The notes under the pieces were generated by a model. The model saw nothing but the letters and a program-made list of their open reading frames with translations. It made no database searches and was not told where the DNA came from. From Microvirga pudoricolor (lineage in GTDB: Bacteria > Pseudomonadota > Alphaproteobacteria > Rhizobiales > Beijerinckiaceae), in assembly GCF_016892705.1 (NCBI RefSeq), contig NZ_JAFEMB010000002.1, positions 124,001 through 188,000 on the forward strand: DNA of 64,000 nt, in the 5' to 3' direction. The translations under genes were made by a program, and so were the position numbers. Positions 1 to 9,134 of this stretch are shown piece after piece (the first letter of the stretch is position 1; each line of letters begins with the position of its first letter).

Positions 1-33
1 AACCGCCGGGTTCGCATCTCCCTGGCCGAGTGA
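1..33 (+). CDS. C-terminal end of an upstream gene (partial)
   Basis: Frame 1 is open from the window edge and ends NRRVRISLAE followed by TGA at 31-33, 27 bases before the sseA start. The codons fit a real C-terminus in this GC-rich genome, and a same-strand gene just ahead of sseA is plausible. Eleven codons are too few to name a product. Confidence 0.3.
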   Translation, partial: NRRVRISLAE

Positions 34-60
34 GGCCGAACTCCAACCGTGAGAATCACC

Positions 61-921
61 ATGGCCGATCCATTCGTCACCACCGCCTGGCTGCAGGACC
101 ACCTGAACGACCCGGATCTCGTGGTCGTCGACGGCTCCTGGTATTTGCCGGGACAGAACCGCGACCCGCAGGCGGAATACATCGCCGGACACATCCCCGG
201 CGCCGTGCGCTTCGACATCGATACGATTCGGGACGTCTCCTCCCCGCTGCCCCACATGTTGCCGAAGCCTGAGAGCTTCGCCGAGGCGGTCGGCCGCATG
301 GGCATCACCAACGATACCCGGATCGTCGTCTATGACGGCTCAGGGCTGTTCGCGGCCCCGCGCGTCCGGTGGATGTTTCAGCTCTACGGCGCCCGCGACG
401 TGTCTCTTCTCGAAGGCGGCTATCCGGCCTGGCAGCGCGAGGGGCGGCCGGTGGAGACCGGCGAGGCCCGAACCCGGCAGGCCCGGACATTCCAGGCCAC
501 CTTCGATTCGTCGGTCGTGGCAGGCGTCGACGAGGTCCAGGCAGCGCTTCGGGACGGGGACGCCCAGGTGGTGGACGCCCGGCCAGGAGACCGTTTCCGG
601 GGCGAGGCTCCGGAGCCGCGTCCGGGCGTTCGCGCCGGCCACATCCCCGGCAGCCACAGCCTGCCCTTCAGCGACATCGTGCAGGACGGACGGCTGAAGG
701 ATCCGGCCGGAATCCGGGAAGCCCTGACGCAGGCCGGAATCGATCCGGCCAAGCCGGTGATCGCCAGCTGTGGCTCCGGCGTATCGGCCGCGATTCTGTC
801 GCTCGCCCTCGAGACCACGGGCAAGCCGGCTCAAGCGATCTATGACGGGTCCTGGGCCGAATGGGGCTCACGGGAAGACCTGCCCGTCGAGACGGGTCCG
901 GGCGGAAGCCGCAAGCGCTGA
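61..921 (+). CDS. sseA: 3-mercaptopyruvate sulfurtransferase (tandem rhodanese)
   Basis: This 286-residue protein has two rhodanese domains, roughly residues 5-130 and 155-280. The second carries the active-site loop CGSGVSA with the nucleophilic Cys at 237. A CG(S/T)GV(S/T)A loop is typical of 3-mercaptopyruvate sulfurtransferases, whereas thiosulfate sulfurtransferases have CRKGV-type loops. The enzyme moves sulfur from 3-mercaptopyruvate to a thiol or cyanide, leaving pyruvate, in the cytoplasm. The ATG at 61 begins MADPF; an in-frame GTG lies at 49, but neither has a strong ribosome binding site. It converges on the aap operon across a shared terminator, and with metC on the far side it brackets the amino acid transporter. 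The family call is firm; the physiological substrate is inferred from the loop. Confidence 0.9.
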   Translation: MADPFVTTAWLQDHLNDPDLVVVDGSWYLPGQNRDPQAEYIAGHIPGAVRFDIDTIRDVSSPLPHMLPKPESFAEAVGRMGITNDTRIVVYDGSGLFAAPRVRWMFQLYGARDVSLLEGGYPAWQREGRPVETGEARTRQARTFQATFDSSVVAGVDEVQAALRDGDAQVVDARPGDRFRGEAPEPRPGVRAGHIPGSHSLPFSDIVQDGRLKDPAGIREALTQAGIDPAKPVIASCGSGVSAAILSLALETTGKPAQAIYDGSWAEWGSREDLPVETGPGGSRKR

Positions 922-923
922 CG

Positions 924-954
924 AAAAAAGCCCCGGTCGAACCGGGGCTTTTTT
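924..954. terminator. Bidirectional rho-independent terminator between sseA and aapP
   Basis: A perfect 14-bp inverted repeat (AAAAAAGCCCCGGT, CGA loop, then its complement) has an A-run on the left and a T-run on the right, so it can stop transcription from both strands. It lies between the convergent sseA and aapP stop codons. Confidence 0.9.
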
Positions 955-978
955 GAGCGGGGTCGCTCCGGCCGATCC

Positions 979-1764
<786 letters not shown>

Positions 1765-1769
1765 GGTGC

Positions 1770-2921
1770 TCACCGGTTCTGACCTGCCGCAAGACGACGC
1801 TCGACTCCGAGGGAGTAGCGAGACATGCCCCAGCAGAAGATGAAGTAGAAGAAGGCCGCGAAGGCGTAGCCCGTATAGCCGATCGTGGGAGCCGACCAGC
1901 TGGGATCGATGCGCGACGCCTCGATGGTCTTGACGAGGTCGAAGATGCCGACGATGGCCACCAGCGACGTGTCCTTGAACAGGCCGATGAAGGTGTTGAC
2001 GATGCCGGGGATCACGATCCGCAGGGCCTGCGGCAAGATGATGAAGACCATCATCTGCCAGTATTTTAGGCCGAGCGACATGGCGCCCTCGTACTGGCCC
2101 TTCGGCATCGCCTGGAGGCCGCCGCGCACCACCTCCGCCATGTAGGCGGAAGCGAACAGAGCCACGCCCACGAGGGGCCGCGCCAGCCGGTCGATGGTGA
2201 TGTCGCCGGGCAGGAAGAGCGGCAGCATCGTGTTGGCCATGATCAGCACGGTGATCAACGGCACGCCGCGCACGAACTCGATGAAGATCACCGAAGCCAT
2301 GCGGATGATGGGAAGGCGAGACCGCCTCCCCAAGGCCAGCAGGATGCCGAAGGGCAGCGAGAACACGATGCCCACGGTCGCCACGATGAGGGTGACGAGG
2401 ATGCCGCCCCACAGGCCCGTAGGCACGTGGTCGAGCCCAACCCAATCGGATCCCAGCAGCAGGATAAAGGACAGGACCGGGAACACGATGAAGAAGTAGA
2501 CCGCGCCGACATCCCGGCGGGGCGCCTTCAGCCACAGGAGCCAGACCACGCCGATGGCGAGGAGCACGAACCAGACGTCGACACGCCAGCGCTCCGTGAT
2601 CGGATAGGACCCGTAGATGAAGTAGTTGATCTTATCCCACACAAAAGCCCAACAGGCGCCGACCGGATGGCCGGCGGTTTCCGCCCGGCAGGCATCCCGG
2701 TCCGTGCCGGTCCAGACCGCATCGATGAAGAGGAACTTCACAAGGGGCGGAATGGCCACATACAGCAGGTAGAAGACCACCAGCGTCAGGATCGTATTCG
2801 GAATGCTGGGGAACAGATTCTCCCGCATCCAGGCGATGGGGCCCCGCGCCAGATTCGGCGGCGGCAGGGCCTCGTGGGACTTGGTCTGGATGAAGACCGG
2901 CGTTTCGACGGAGGATGACAT
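1770..2921 (-). CDS. aapM: General L-amino acid ABC transporter permease AapM
   Basis: This 383-residue inner-membrane permease belongs to the HisM/GltK family, in the long AapM/BztC form. The N-terminal half has extra membrane segments and a soluble insert with two Cys (about residues 80-100). The C-terminal half carries the transport domain with the EAA loop ([16 protein letters not shown]..., about residues 270-300) that docks to AapP. The ATG at 2921 follows AGGAGC at proper spacing. It lies 10 bases after aapQ, and its stop nearly touches the aapP start, which fits translational coupling. It forms a heterodimer with AapQ. Confidence 0.95.
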   Translation of the reverse strand: MSSSVETPVFIQTKSHEALPPPNLARGPIAWMRENLFPSIPNTILTLVVFYLLYVAIPPLVKFLFIDAVWTGTDRDACRAETAGHPVGACWAFVWDKINYFIYGSYPITERWRVDVWFVLLAIGVVWLLWLKAPRRDVGAVYFFIVFPVLSFILLLGSDWVGLDHVPTGLWGGILVTLIVATVGIVFSLPFGILLALGRRSRLPIIRMASVIFIEFVRGVPLITVLIMANTMLPLFLPGDITIDRLARPLVGVALFASAYMAEVVRGGLQAMPKGQYEGAMSLGLKYWQMMVFIILPQALRIVIPGIVNTFIGLFKDTSLVAIVGIFDLVKTIEASRIDPSWSAPTIGYTGYAFAAFFYFIFCWGMSRYSLGVERRLAAGQNR

Positions 2922-2931
2922 GGTTGCGCTC

Positions 2932-4131
2932 CTACCGTTCGACGATCGCCACGCGGCGATTGTAGATGTTCATCACGAACGAGGTCACGAGGCTGATCGT
3001 CAGGTAGACCGCCATGGTGATGACCACCACCTCGATCGCCTGGCCGGTTTGGTTCAGCACCGTTCCCATGAAGACCTGCACGAGGTCCGGATAGCCGATG
3101 GCAACAGCCAGCGACGAGTTCTTCGTGATGTTGAGATACTGGCTCGTCAGCGGCGGAATGATCACCCGCATGGCCTGCGGGATCACCACGAGGCGCAGGT
3201 TTTGGGCGGAGGTGAGCCCCAGGGCCGAGGAGGCTTCGGTCTGTCCCTTCGAGACCGCCAGGATGCCGGCTCGCACCACCTCGCCGATGAAGGCCGCCGT
3301 GTAGGTGACGAGCCCGAGAAGGAGCGCCACGAACTCGGGATAGACCGTCATGCCGCCGCGTAGGTTGAAGGTGCCCTTCACGGGTACGTCGAAGCTGATC
3401 GGATTGGCCCCGAAAAGGGCGAGCAGGATCCACATCAGGACCGGCAGGCCGACGACGAAGCCCAGCGAGATCCAGTTGATGGGGTAGAGCTTGCCCGTGG
3501 CGGCCTGTTGCTTCCAGGCCCAGCGCCGGAACAGGATCGTGGCCACGACACCCACGGCGAGGGCGACCCAGATGACCCAGGCGTCGCCCGCGAAGAGCGG
3601 CTTGGGCATGAAGAGGCCGCGGGCGTTCAGGAAGAAACTGTTGCCCACATTGATGGAATCGCGCGGCTGCGGCAGCGGCGCCAGGACGGCGTGGTACCAG
3701 AACAGCAGCTGAAGCAGCAGAGGAATGTTCCGGATCGTCTCCACGTAGACCATCGCGACCTTGGACACGATCCAGTTCTTCGACAGGCGCGCGATGCCGA
3801 CGATGAAGCCCAGGATGGTGGCGAAGACGATGCCGAAGGCGGAGACCAGGAGCGTGTTCAGGAGGCCGACGATGAAGGCGTCGCCGTAGGTCGAGCCGGC
3901 TGCCGAGAAATTGATCAGCGCCTGATTGATATCGAAGCCGGCGGTGTTGTTCAGGAAGCCGAATCCCGACGCGATCTTGGCGCGCTGGAGGTTTTCGGCG
4001 GCGTTGGTGACGGCCTCGTAAATGATGAAGGCCACGATCGCCACGAGGACGACCTGATAAAATATGCCGCGCACTTTCGGATCGTAGAGAATCGATCCTT
4101 TTGGCGCCTCTTGGGAAACCGTTGTTTGCAC
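2932..4131 (-). CDS. aapQ: General L-amino acid ABC transporter permease AapQ
   Basis: This 399-residue permease is the partner of AapM and has the long form seen in AapQ/BztB. It has about eight hydrophobic segments, the TVYPEFVALLLGL / TAAFIGEVVRAGI pattern of polar amino acid permeases, and the EAA loop VSKGQTEASSALGL (about residues 290-320). The start is a GTG at 4131 preceded by GGGGGAG on the minus strand. A 120-base spacer with two hairpins separates it from aapJ, so its expression is probably lower than that of the binding protein. Confidence 0.95.
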   Translation of the reverse strand: MQTTVSQEAPKGSILYDPKVRGIFYQVVLVAIVAFIIYEAVTNAAENLQRAKIASGFGFLNNTAGFDINQALINFSAAGSTYGDAFIVGLLNTLLVSAFGIVFATILGFIVGIARLSKNWIVSKVAMVYVETIRNIPLLLQLLFWYHAVLAPLPQPRDSINVGNSFFLNARGLFMPKPLFAGDAWVIWVALAVGVVATILFRRWAWKQQAATGKLYPINWISLGFVVGLPVLMWILLALFGANPISFDVPVKGTFNLRGGMTVYPEFVALLLGLVTYTAAFIGEVVRAGILAVSKGQTEASSALGLTSAQNLRLVVIPQAMRVIIPPLTSQYLNITKNSSLAVAIGYPDLVQVFMGTVLNQTGQAIEVVVITMAVYLTISLVTSFVMNIYNRRVAIVER

Positions 4132-4186
4132 TGAACTCCCCCGCCAGCGGATTGGTTGTTTTTGCCGCTCAAACGTTCATGCAAGG

Positions 4187-4243
4187 ATCGCGCCATAAAA
4201 GCGCGATGGATAGGAAAAGGGCGCCCGGTCGATCCGGGCGCCC
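4187..4243 (-). terminator. Two intercistronic hairpins between aapJ and aapQ (attenuator)
   Basis: Reading the minus strand after the aapJ stop, the first hairpin is a perfect 10-bp stem (GGGCGCCCGG, 5-base loop, complement; 4219-4243) followed by CTTTTCC. The second is a 7-bp stem (ATCGCGC, 7-base loop, GCGCGAT; 4187-4207). This fits a partial terminator or 3' stabiliser that raises aapJ mRNA relative to aapQMP. The role is inferred. Confidence 0.7.
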
Positions 4244-4251
4244 ATCCTGGC

Positions 4252-5271
4252 TTAGCGAACCGGGATGCCGTATTGCAGGCCGCCCTTGGTCCACAGCGCG
4301 TTCTGGCCGCGCTTGATCTTCAGGCGCGATCCTTCGCCGATGTTCTTCTCGAACACTTCGCCGTAATTGCCGACGTGCTTGACGATACGGTAGGCCCAAT
4401 CGTTCGGCAGACCGACGGCCTCGCCGTACTTGCCTTCCGTGCCGAGCAGACGCTTGACCTCGGGGTTCTCCGAGCCCTTCATCTGGTCGACATTCGCCTT
4501 GGTGATGCCGAGCTCTTCGGCGTTCAGCATGGCATTATGCGTCCAACGGACGATGTCGCTCCACTGGGCATCGCCCTGGCGGGTCGCGATGGCGAGCGGC
4601 TCCTTGGAGATGATCTCCGGCAGAACGATGTGATCCTCGACGTTGGAGGCCTTCAGGCGCTCGGCGTAGAGGCCCGAGGCGTCCGTCGTGAAGGCGTCGC
4701 AGCGGCCGGCATCGTAGGCCTTGAACGTCTCGTCCGCGGTCGCGAAAGCCACGACTTCGTACTTCATGTTGTTGGCACGGAAGTAGTCGGCGAGGTTCAG
4801 CTCGGTGGTGGTGCCCTGCTGGGTGCAGACGGACGCGCCGTTCAGCTCCTTGGCGGAGGACACGCCGAGCGACTTGCGGACCATGAAGCCCTGGCCGTCG
4901 AAATAGTTGATGGCCGGGAACTCGAGGCCGAGCTGCGTGTCGCGGGACATGGTCACCGTCGAGTTGCGGGCCAGCACGTCCACCTCACCGGACTGGAGCG
5001 CCGTGAAGCGGTCCTTGGCCGTCAGAGGAATGAAGCGCACCTTGGTCGGGTCGTCGAAGATCGCCGCCGCCATGGCGCGGCAGAAATCCACGTCGAAGCC
5101 GGTCCAGTTGCCCTGGGCGTCCGGAACGCCGAAGCCGGCGAGGCCCGGGTTCGAACCGCACTGCACAAAACCCTTCTGCTTCACGCCGTTGAGCGTCGCC
5201 TGGGCGGAGGCGCCGGAGGCGATCAAGCTGGCCGTAAGGCCGAAGGCGATCGATACGATGGCCTTTTTCAT
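4252..5271 (-). CDS. aapJ: General L-amino acid ABC transporter periplasmic binding protein AapJ
   Basis: This 339-residue solute-binding protein of the family 3 AapJ/BztA type captures amino acids in the periplasm. It has a clear Sec signal peptide (KK, hydrophobic core, SGASA cut near residue 23). The typical SBP_bac_3 blocks follow: TGFDVDFCRAMAAAIF, DVLARNSTVTMSRD and a C-terminal LPNDWAYRIVKHVGNYGEVF. The Cys pair at about residues 38 and 64 and the later Cys (VCTQQG, AGRCDAF) are usual for the AapJ group. The ATG at 5271 has GGGAGAT upstream. It is first in the operon, and a divergent 220-base region separates it from metC. Confidence 0.95.
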   Translation of the reverse strand: MKKAIVSIAFGLTASLIASGASAQATLNGVKQKGFVQCGSNPGLAGFGVPDAQGNWTGFDVDFCRAMAAAIFDDPTKVRFIPLTAKDRFTALQSGEVDVLARNSTVTMSRDTQLGLEFPAINYFDGQGFMVRKSLGVSSAKELNGASVCTQQGTTTELNLADYFRANNMKYEVVAFATADETFKAYDAGRCDAFTTDASGLYAERLKASNVEDHIVLPEIISKEPLAIATRQGDAQWSDIVRWTHNAMLNAEELGITKANVDQMKGSENPEVKRLLGTEGKYGEAVGLPNDWAYRIVKHVGNYGEVFEKNIGEGSRLKIKRGQNALWTKGGLQYGIPVR

Positions 5272-5495
5272 GTCTTATTATCTCCCAATACATACTTACC
5301 GGTGGATCTTTGCTTGGATCCTCCCGGACGTTCCCCGGTGACCTTGTTGAGCCGATCCCTAGGGACGGCACCACATCCATCACATTCCATGATCGATGAT
5401 CGGTCAAGTCTTGATGGGAGGAGGGACCGTTCAGGGGTTGACGCCGCGACGGACCCTGCCTCACATCGAACGTCCGCTAACATCATCACGTGCCA

Positions 5496-6692
5496 ATGTC
5501 CAAGCCCCCCTCCCAGCCGACGACGTTCGGCGACCGCACCCGCCTCGTCCACGCGGGCCGGGACCCCTCCGAGCAGCACGGGTTCGTCAACACGCCGATC
5601 TACCGTGGATCGACGGTTCTCTACCCGACGACCGACGACCTGTTGCACCGGCGCGGCCGATATTCCTACGGCACCAAGGGCACGCCCACCACGGAAGCCC
5701 TTGAAAAGGCTTGGACGGAGGTCTCGGGCGCCGCCGGCACGGTGCTGGCGCCGTCGGGCCTTGCCGCCGTCACCGTGGCGCTCCTGTCGTGCCTGAAGGC
5801 GGGCGACCATCTCCTGATGACGGACTCGACCTACCGTCCGACCCGCCAGTTCTGCGACGGGTTCCTAAAAAAATTCGGTGTGGAAACCACCTATTACGAT
5901 CCGTCACTCGGCACCGGAATCGAGTATCTCATCCGCCCCAACACCAGGGCTGTCTTTACGGAAGCGCCGGGTTCACAATCGTTTGAGATGCAGGATATTC
6001 CGGCTATATCCGAAGTCGCTCACCGTCATGGCGCCGTGGTGCTCGTCGACAACACCTGGGCAACTCCCCTCTTCTTCCCGCCGCACAACCGCGGCGCGGA
6101 CATCGCCATCGAGGCAGGGACGAAATATCTCAGCGGCGGGTCGGACCTGCTCCTGGGCCTCGTCTCGGCCAACGAGCGCTGCTTCAAGGCGCTGCGCGAG
6201 ACCTACGATCTGTTCGCGATGTGCCCTGGTCCGGAGGATGTGTTCCTGGGACTGCGAGGCCTGCGCACGATGGCGCTCCGCCTGCGCGAGCACGAGAGGC
6301 AGGCCCTGGACATGGCCCGATGGCTGCAGTCCCGGCCCGAGGTCGCGCGGGTGCTCCATCCGGCTATCGAGACCGATCCCGGCCACGCGATCTGGAAGCG
6401 GGATTTCTCGGGCTCCTCCGGCCTGTTCTCGGTGATCCTGAAGCCGGCCTCCGACAAGGCCGTGGCCGCCATGCTGGACGGCCTCGCCCTCTTCGGCATG
6501 GGCTATTCCTGGGGCGGCTTCGAGAGCCTCGTGATCCCCTTCGATTGCTCGACCTATCGCACCGTCACCGAATGGAAGCCCGGTGGCCCTGCCCTGCGCT
6601 TCCACATCGGCTTGGAAGACCTGGACGACCTCAAGCGCGATCTCGATGCAGGGTTCGCACGGCTGCGGGAGGCAGACGCCAAGGCGGCTTGA
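5496..6692 (+). CDS. metC: Cystathionine beta-lyase (PLP-dependent)
   Basis: This 398-residue Cys/Met-metabolism PLP enzyme cleaves cystathionine to homocysteine, pyruvate and ammonia, and many homologues also act on cystine. Seen here: the substrate and phosphate loop region RGRYSYGTKGTPT, APSGLAA, the cofactor aspartate in VLVDNTWATP (D185), and the Schiff-base lysine in EAGTKYLSGGSD (K210). The C-terminal SWGGFESL is typical of the MetC branch. I start at the ATG at 5496; an in-frame GTG two codons earlier (5490) is possible. It is divergent from aapJ, so the uptake and degradation genes share one promoter region. Confidence 0.9.
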   Translation: MSKPPSQPTTFGDRTRLVHAGRDPSEQHGFVNTPIYRGSTVLYPTTDDLLHRRGRYSYGTKGTPTTEALEKAWTEVSGAAGTVLAPSGLAAVTVALLSCLKAGDHLLMTDSTYRPTRQFCDGFLKKFGVETTYYDPSLGTGIEYLIRPNTRAVFTEAPGSQSFEMQDIPAISEVAHRHGAVVLVDNTWATPLFFPPHNRGADIAIEAGTKYLSGGSDLLLGLVSANERCFKALRETYDLFAMCPGPEDVFLGLRGLRTMALRLREHERQALDMARWLQSRPEVARVLHPAIETDPGHAIWKRDFSGSSGLFSVILKPASDKAVAAMLDGLALFGMGYSWGGFESLVIPFDCSTYRTVTEWKPGGPALRFHIGLEDLDDLKRDLDAGFARLREADAKAA

Positions 6693-6770
6693 GAGTGCTG
6701 CTTCGGGCTGGAAACCGGCAAGATGTTATAATATACTAATTCTTCCGTTCGCCTCGCTCCGAGCCTCCCC

Positions 6771-7985
6771 TTGCACCGGTTTTTTGTCGAGAATGCCCGC
6801 TGGATCTCCGCGGGCTTCCTTCTCCTCTTCGCCTCGTCCGTCGGGCAGACGTTCTTCATCGCCCTGTCGGGAGGCGAGGTGCGGCGCGCATACGGCCTGT
6901 CCAATGGAGAATACGGCACGCTCTTCATGGCGGCGACGCTCACGAGCGCCCTTGCGCTGGTCCAGTTGGGCCGCCTCGTGGATCACGTCTCGGCGGGCCG
7001 CGTCGTCGCCCTGATCTTTCCCATGCTGGCTCTCGGGGCCGTCGGCTTCGCGCTGTCGTTCGACCTGCTCACTCTGTTCCTGGGCCTTTTCGTGCTGCGT
7101 CTCTTCGGCCAGGGCATGATGGTTCATACGGCCTATACGCTCCTGGGACGCTGGTTCTCGGCGGAGCGCGGTCGGGCCGTGTCGCTGGCGGCGCTCGGCC
7201 TCAATGCCGGAAAAGCCATCCTGCCCCTGGGGCTTCTGGCGCTCTCGAACGCCCTGGGCTGGCGCCAGGCATGGCTGGCGGCGGCCGCCGCTTTGGTCCT
7301 CGTGATGCTTCCCATCGCGGCCGTCCTCGCGCGCGTGGAACGCTCTCCGGGAACAGCGTCCGGCGGCGGCCGCAAGGGGTCTGCCCGGGACTGGACCCGC
7401 GCCGAGGTTCTGCGGGACCCGTTGTTCTACTGGCTGCTGCTTGGGATGATGCCGCCGGCCTTCATCAGCAACACGATCTTCTTCCACCAGGTGCACTTGG
7501 CCGAAATCCGGGGCTGGGGCCTGGATACGTTCGCGCTGGGCTTCACGCTGTACGCGGTCGTCACCGTCTTCAGCACCTTGGTCGCCGGGCAACTGGTCGA
7601 CCGTTTCTCCGCCCTGCAGATCCTGCCCACCTATCTTCTGCCCTTCGGGCTCGCCTGCCTCGCGCTCGGCACCGTCGAAGCACCATGGGCGGTCCTTGCC
7701 TTCATGGCGCTCTATGGGATCGCGGACGGGCTCTCGCTCATTTTATTCGGCAGCCTCTGGCCCGAGGTTTACGGCACCCGTCATCTCGGGTCGATCCGCG
7801 CCGTTCTGATCGCCACCATGGTCTTCCTTTCGGCAGTCGGCCCCGGCCTGTCCGGTGTGCTCATCGATGCCGGGCTCGCCTTTCCGGTTCAGGTCGTGGC
7901 GATGGGGGTCTATTGCGTCCTGATCTGCCTCGCGCTGCACGGCGTCTCGAAGCGGGTGGCGGCCCGGATGGCCCTTCCGGCCTGA
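6771..7985 (+). CDS. MFS transporter, 12 membrane segments
   Basis: This 404-residue major facilitator superfamily protein has about twelve hydrophobic segments and a loop of charged and Gly/Ser residues (SPGTASGGGRKGS, about residue 190) at the usual mid-point. The start must be the TTG at 6771: the only upstream in-frame ATG (6723) is followed two codons later by a stop. An AT-rich stretch with TATAAT at 6727-6732 lies just upstream and could be a -10 element, though no good -35 accompanies it. The 78-base gap after metC leaves open whether it is co-transcribed. The substrate cannot be told; it resembles oxalate/formate-antiporter or monocarboxylate-type MFS proteins only loosely. Confidence 0.85.
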   Translation: MHRFFVENARWISAGFLLLFASSVGQTFFIALSGGEVRRAYGLSNGEYGTLFMAATLTSALALVQLGRLVDHVSAGRVVALIFPMLALGAVGFALSFDLLTLFLGLFVLRLFGQGMMVHTAYTLLGRWFSAERGRAVSLAALGLNAGKAILPLGLLALSNALGWRQAWLAAAAALVLVMLPIAAVLARVERSPGTASGGGRKGSARDWTRAEVLRDPLFYWLLLGMMPPAFISNTIFFHQVHLAEIRGWGLDTFALGFTLYAVVTVFSTLVAGQLVDRFSALQILPTYLLPFGLACLALGTVEAPWAVLAFMALYGIADGLSLILFGSLWPEVYGTRHLGSIRAVLIATMVFLSAVGPGLSGVLIDAGLAFPVQVVAMGVYCVLICLALHGVSKRVAARMALPA

Positions 7986-8010
7986 GCGGACGTCAGAGCA
8001 ACAGCGGGCG

Positions 8011-8355
8011 TCAGGTCACCTCTTCGGCCTCGATCGCCTTCTTCCTGCGGTCGCGGGCGATGAGCATCAGGTTGCGCACGTAGATGAAGATCGAGAAGGC
8101 CTGGCCCAGGATGATCACGAGGTCCCGGCGGGCGAAGCCGTAGACCAGGGTCATCAGTCCGCCGCCGATGGACAGGAACCAGAAACCGACCGGAATGACG
8201 CTGCGCTCGGCCTTCTCGCTCGCGATCCACTGCACGAGGAACCGCGCCCCGAAGATGAACTGGGCGATGACCCCGAAGGCGGCCCAGAAATCGAATCGGG
8301 CGACGACCACGTCGTAGAAGTAGAGGCCCAGGTCGTGGGACAGGCGCATCAGCAT
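8011..8355 (-). CDS. Lipid-A biosynthesis N-terminal-domain membrane protein (LAB_N)
   Basis: This 114-residue protein has three to four membrane segments. It matches the small LAB_N family in FGARFLVQWIASEKAERSVIPVGFWFLS and the later YGFARRDLVIILGQ. Such proteins are usually encoded with a GT2 glycosyltransferase and an ArnT-like enzyme and are thought to help lipid-linked sugar transfer at the inner membrane; the biochemical role is not settled. The ATG at 8355 lies 13 bases past the GT2 stop, and a second in-frame ATG follows two codons later. It is the last gene of a three-gene minus-strand operon. Confidence 0.8.
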   Translation of the reverse strand: MLMRLSHDLGLYFYDVVVARFDFWAAFGVIAQFIFGARFLVQWIASEKAERSVIPVGFWFLSIGGGLMTLVYGFARRDLVIILGQAFSIFIYVRNLMLIARDRRKKAIEAEEVT

Positions 8356-8368
8356 CGGAGTGTCTCCA

Positions 8369-9103
8369 TCAGCGGACCTCGTGCGCGACGGGAACGCGGC
8401 GACGCCGGCGCAGCAGCCACCAGACGCCGAACAGGTCGAGAATACCAACCCAAAGGCGGTCCAGAAGGCCGTAATTCGACCGGCCGGCATGGCGGGGCCG
8501 GTCGACCACGTCCACGTGGGCGATCCGGTAGCCCTCGCGCTTCACGAGGGCGGGCATGAAGCGGTGCAGGGCGTCGAAATAGGGCAGCGCCAGGTACACA
8601 TCCCGCCGGAAGACCTTCAGCCCGCAGCCCGTGTCGCGGGTGCCGTCCTTCAGGATGGACTGCCGCACGCCGTTGGCGATCTTCGACTGCCAACTCTTAT
8701 AGGTGCCGTCCTTGCGCCCCACCCGTTGGCCGGCCGCCAGGGCCGTGCCGGGGTCGTCCAGGGCGGCTACCAGTTGGGGGATGAAGGCCGGGTCGTTCTG
8801 GCCGTCCCCGTCCAGGGTCGCCACGATGGGGCCATGGGCATTGCGTACGCCGGTCCGCACCGCCGCGCTCTGGCCGCAGCTTGCTTCATGGCGGATGAGG
8901 CGCAGCCACGGCCGGGTCCGGCGGGCCTCCTGGATCACCTCGACGGTCCGGTCCGTCGACCCGTCATCCACGTAGACCACCTCGAACGGGCCGATGGCCG
9001 AGCAGGCCCGCTCAATCTCGTCGACGAGCATCAGGATGTTGTCGGCCTCGTTCCTGACGGGCACCACGATGCTCACCTGAGGGCTGGAAGACGTTTGATC
9101 CAT
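8369..9103 (-). CDS. Family 2 glycosyltransferase, polyprenyl-phosphate sugar transferase type
   Basis: This 244-residue GT2 resembles dolichol-phosphate mannosyltransferase and ArnC. The GT-A fold motifs are VSIVVPVRNEADNI at the N-terminus, YVDDGSTD, the metal-binding TLDGDGQND (the DxD region, about residues 95-103), and DTGCGLKVFRRDV. The C-terminal WVGILDLFGVWWLLRR is hydrophobic and probably binds the membrane. It likely loads a sugar onto undecaprenyl phosphate on the cytoplasmic face for the ArnT-like enzyme encoded upstream. The ATG at 9103 lies 31 bases after that gene. Confidence 0.88.
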   Translation of the reverse strand: MDQTSSSPQVSIVVPVRNEADNILMLVDEIERACSAIGPFEVVYVDDGSTDRTVEVIQEARRTRPWLRLIRHEASCGQSAAVRTGVRNAHGPIVATLDGDGQNDPAFIPQLVAALDDPGTALAAGQRVGRKDGTYKSWQSKIANGVRQSILKDGTRDTGCGLKVFRRDVYLALPYFDALHRFMPALVKREGYRIAHVDVVDRPRHAGRSNYGLLDRLWVGILDLFGVWWLLRRRRRVPVAHEVR

Positions 9104-9134
9104 GGGACGAAAGCTCTTGGTGAGCCGGCCAGCC

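Noticed and set aside
6727-6732. TATAAT promoter before the MFS gene at 6771
   Set aside because: No acceptable -35 element lies 15-19 bases upstream; the motif may be chance in an AT-rich gap.
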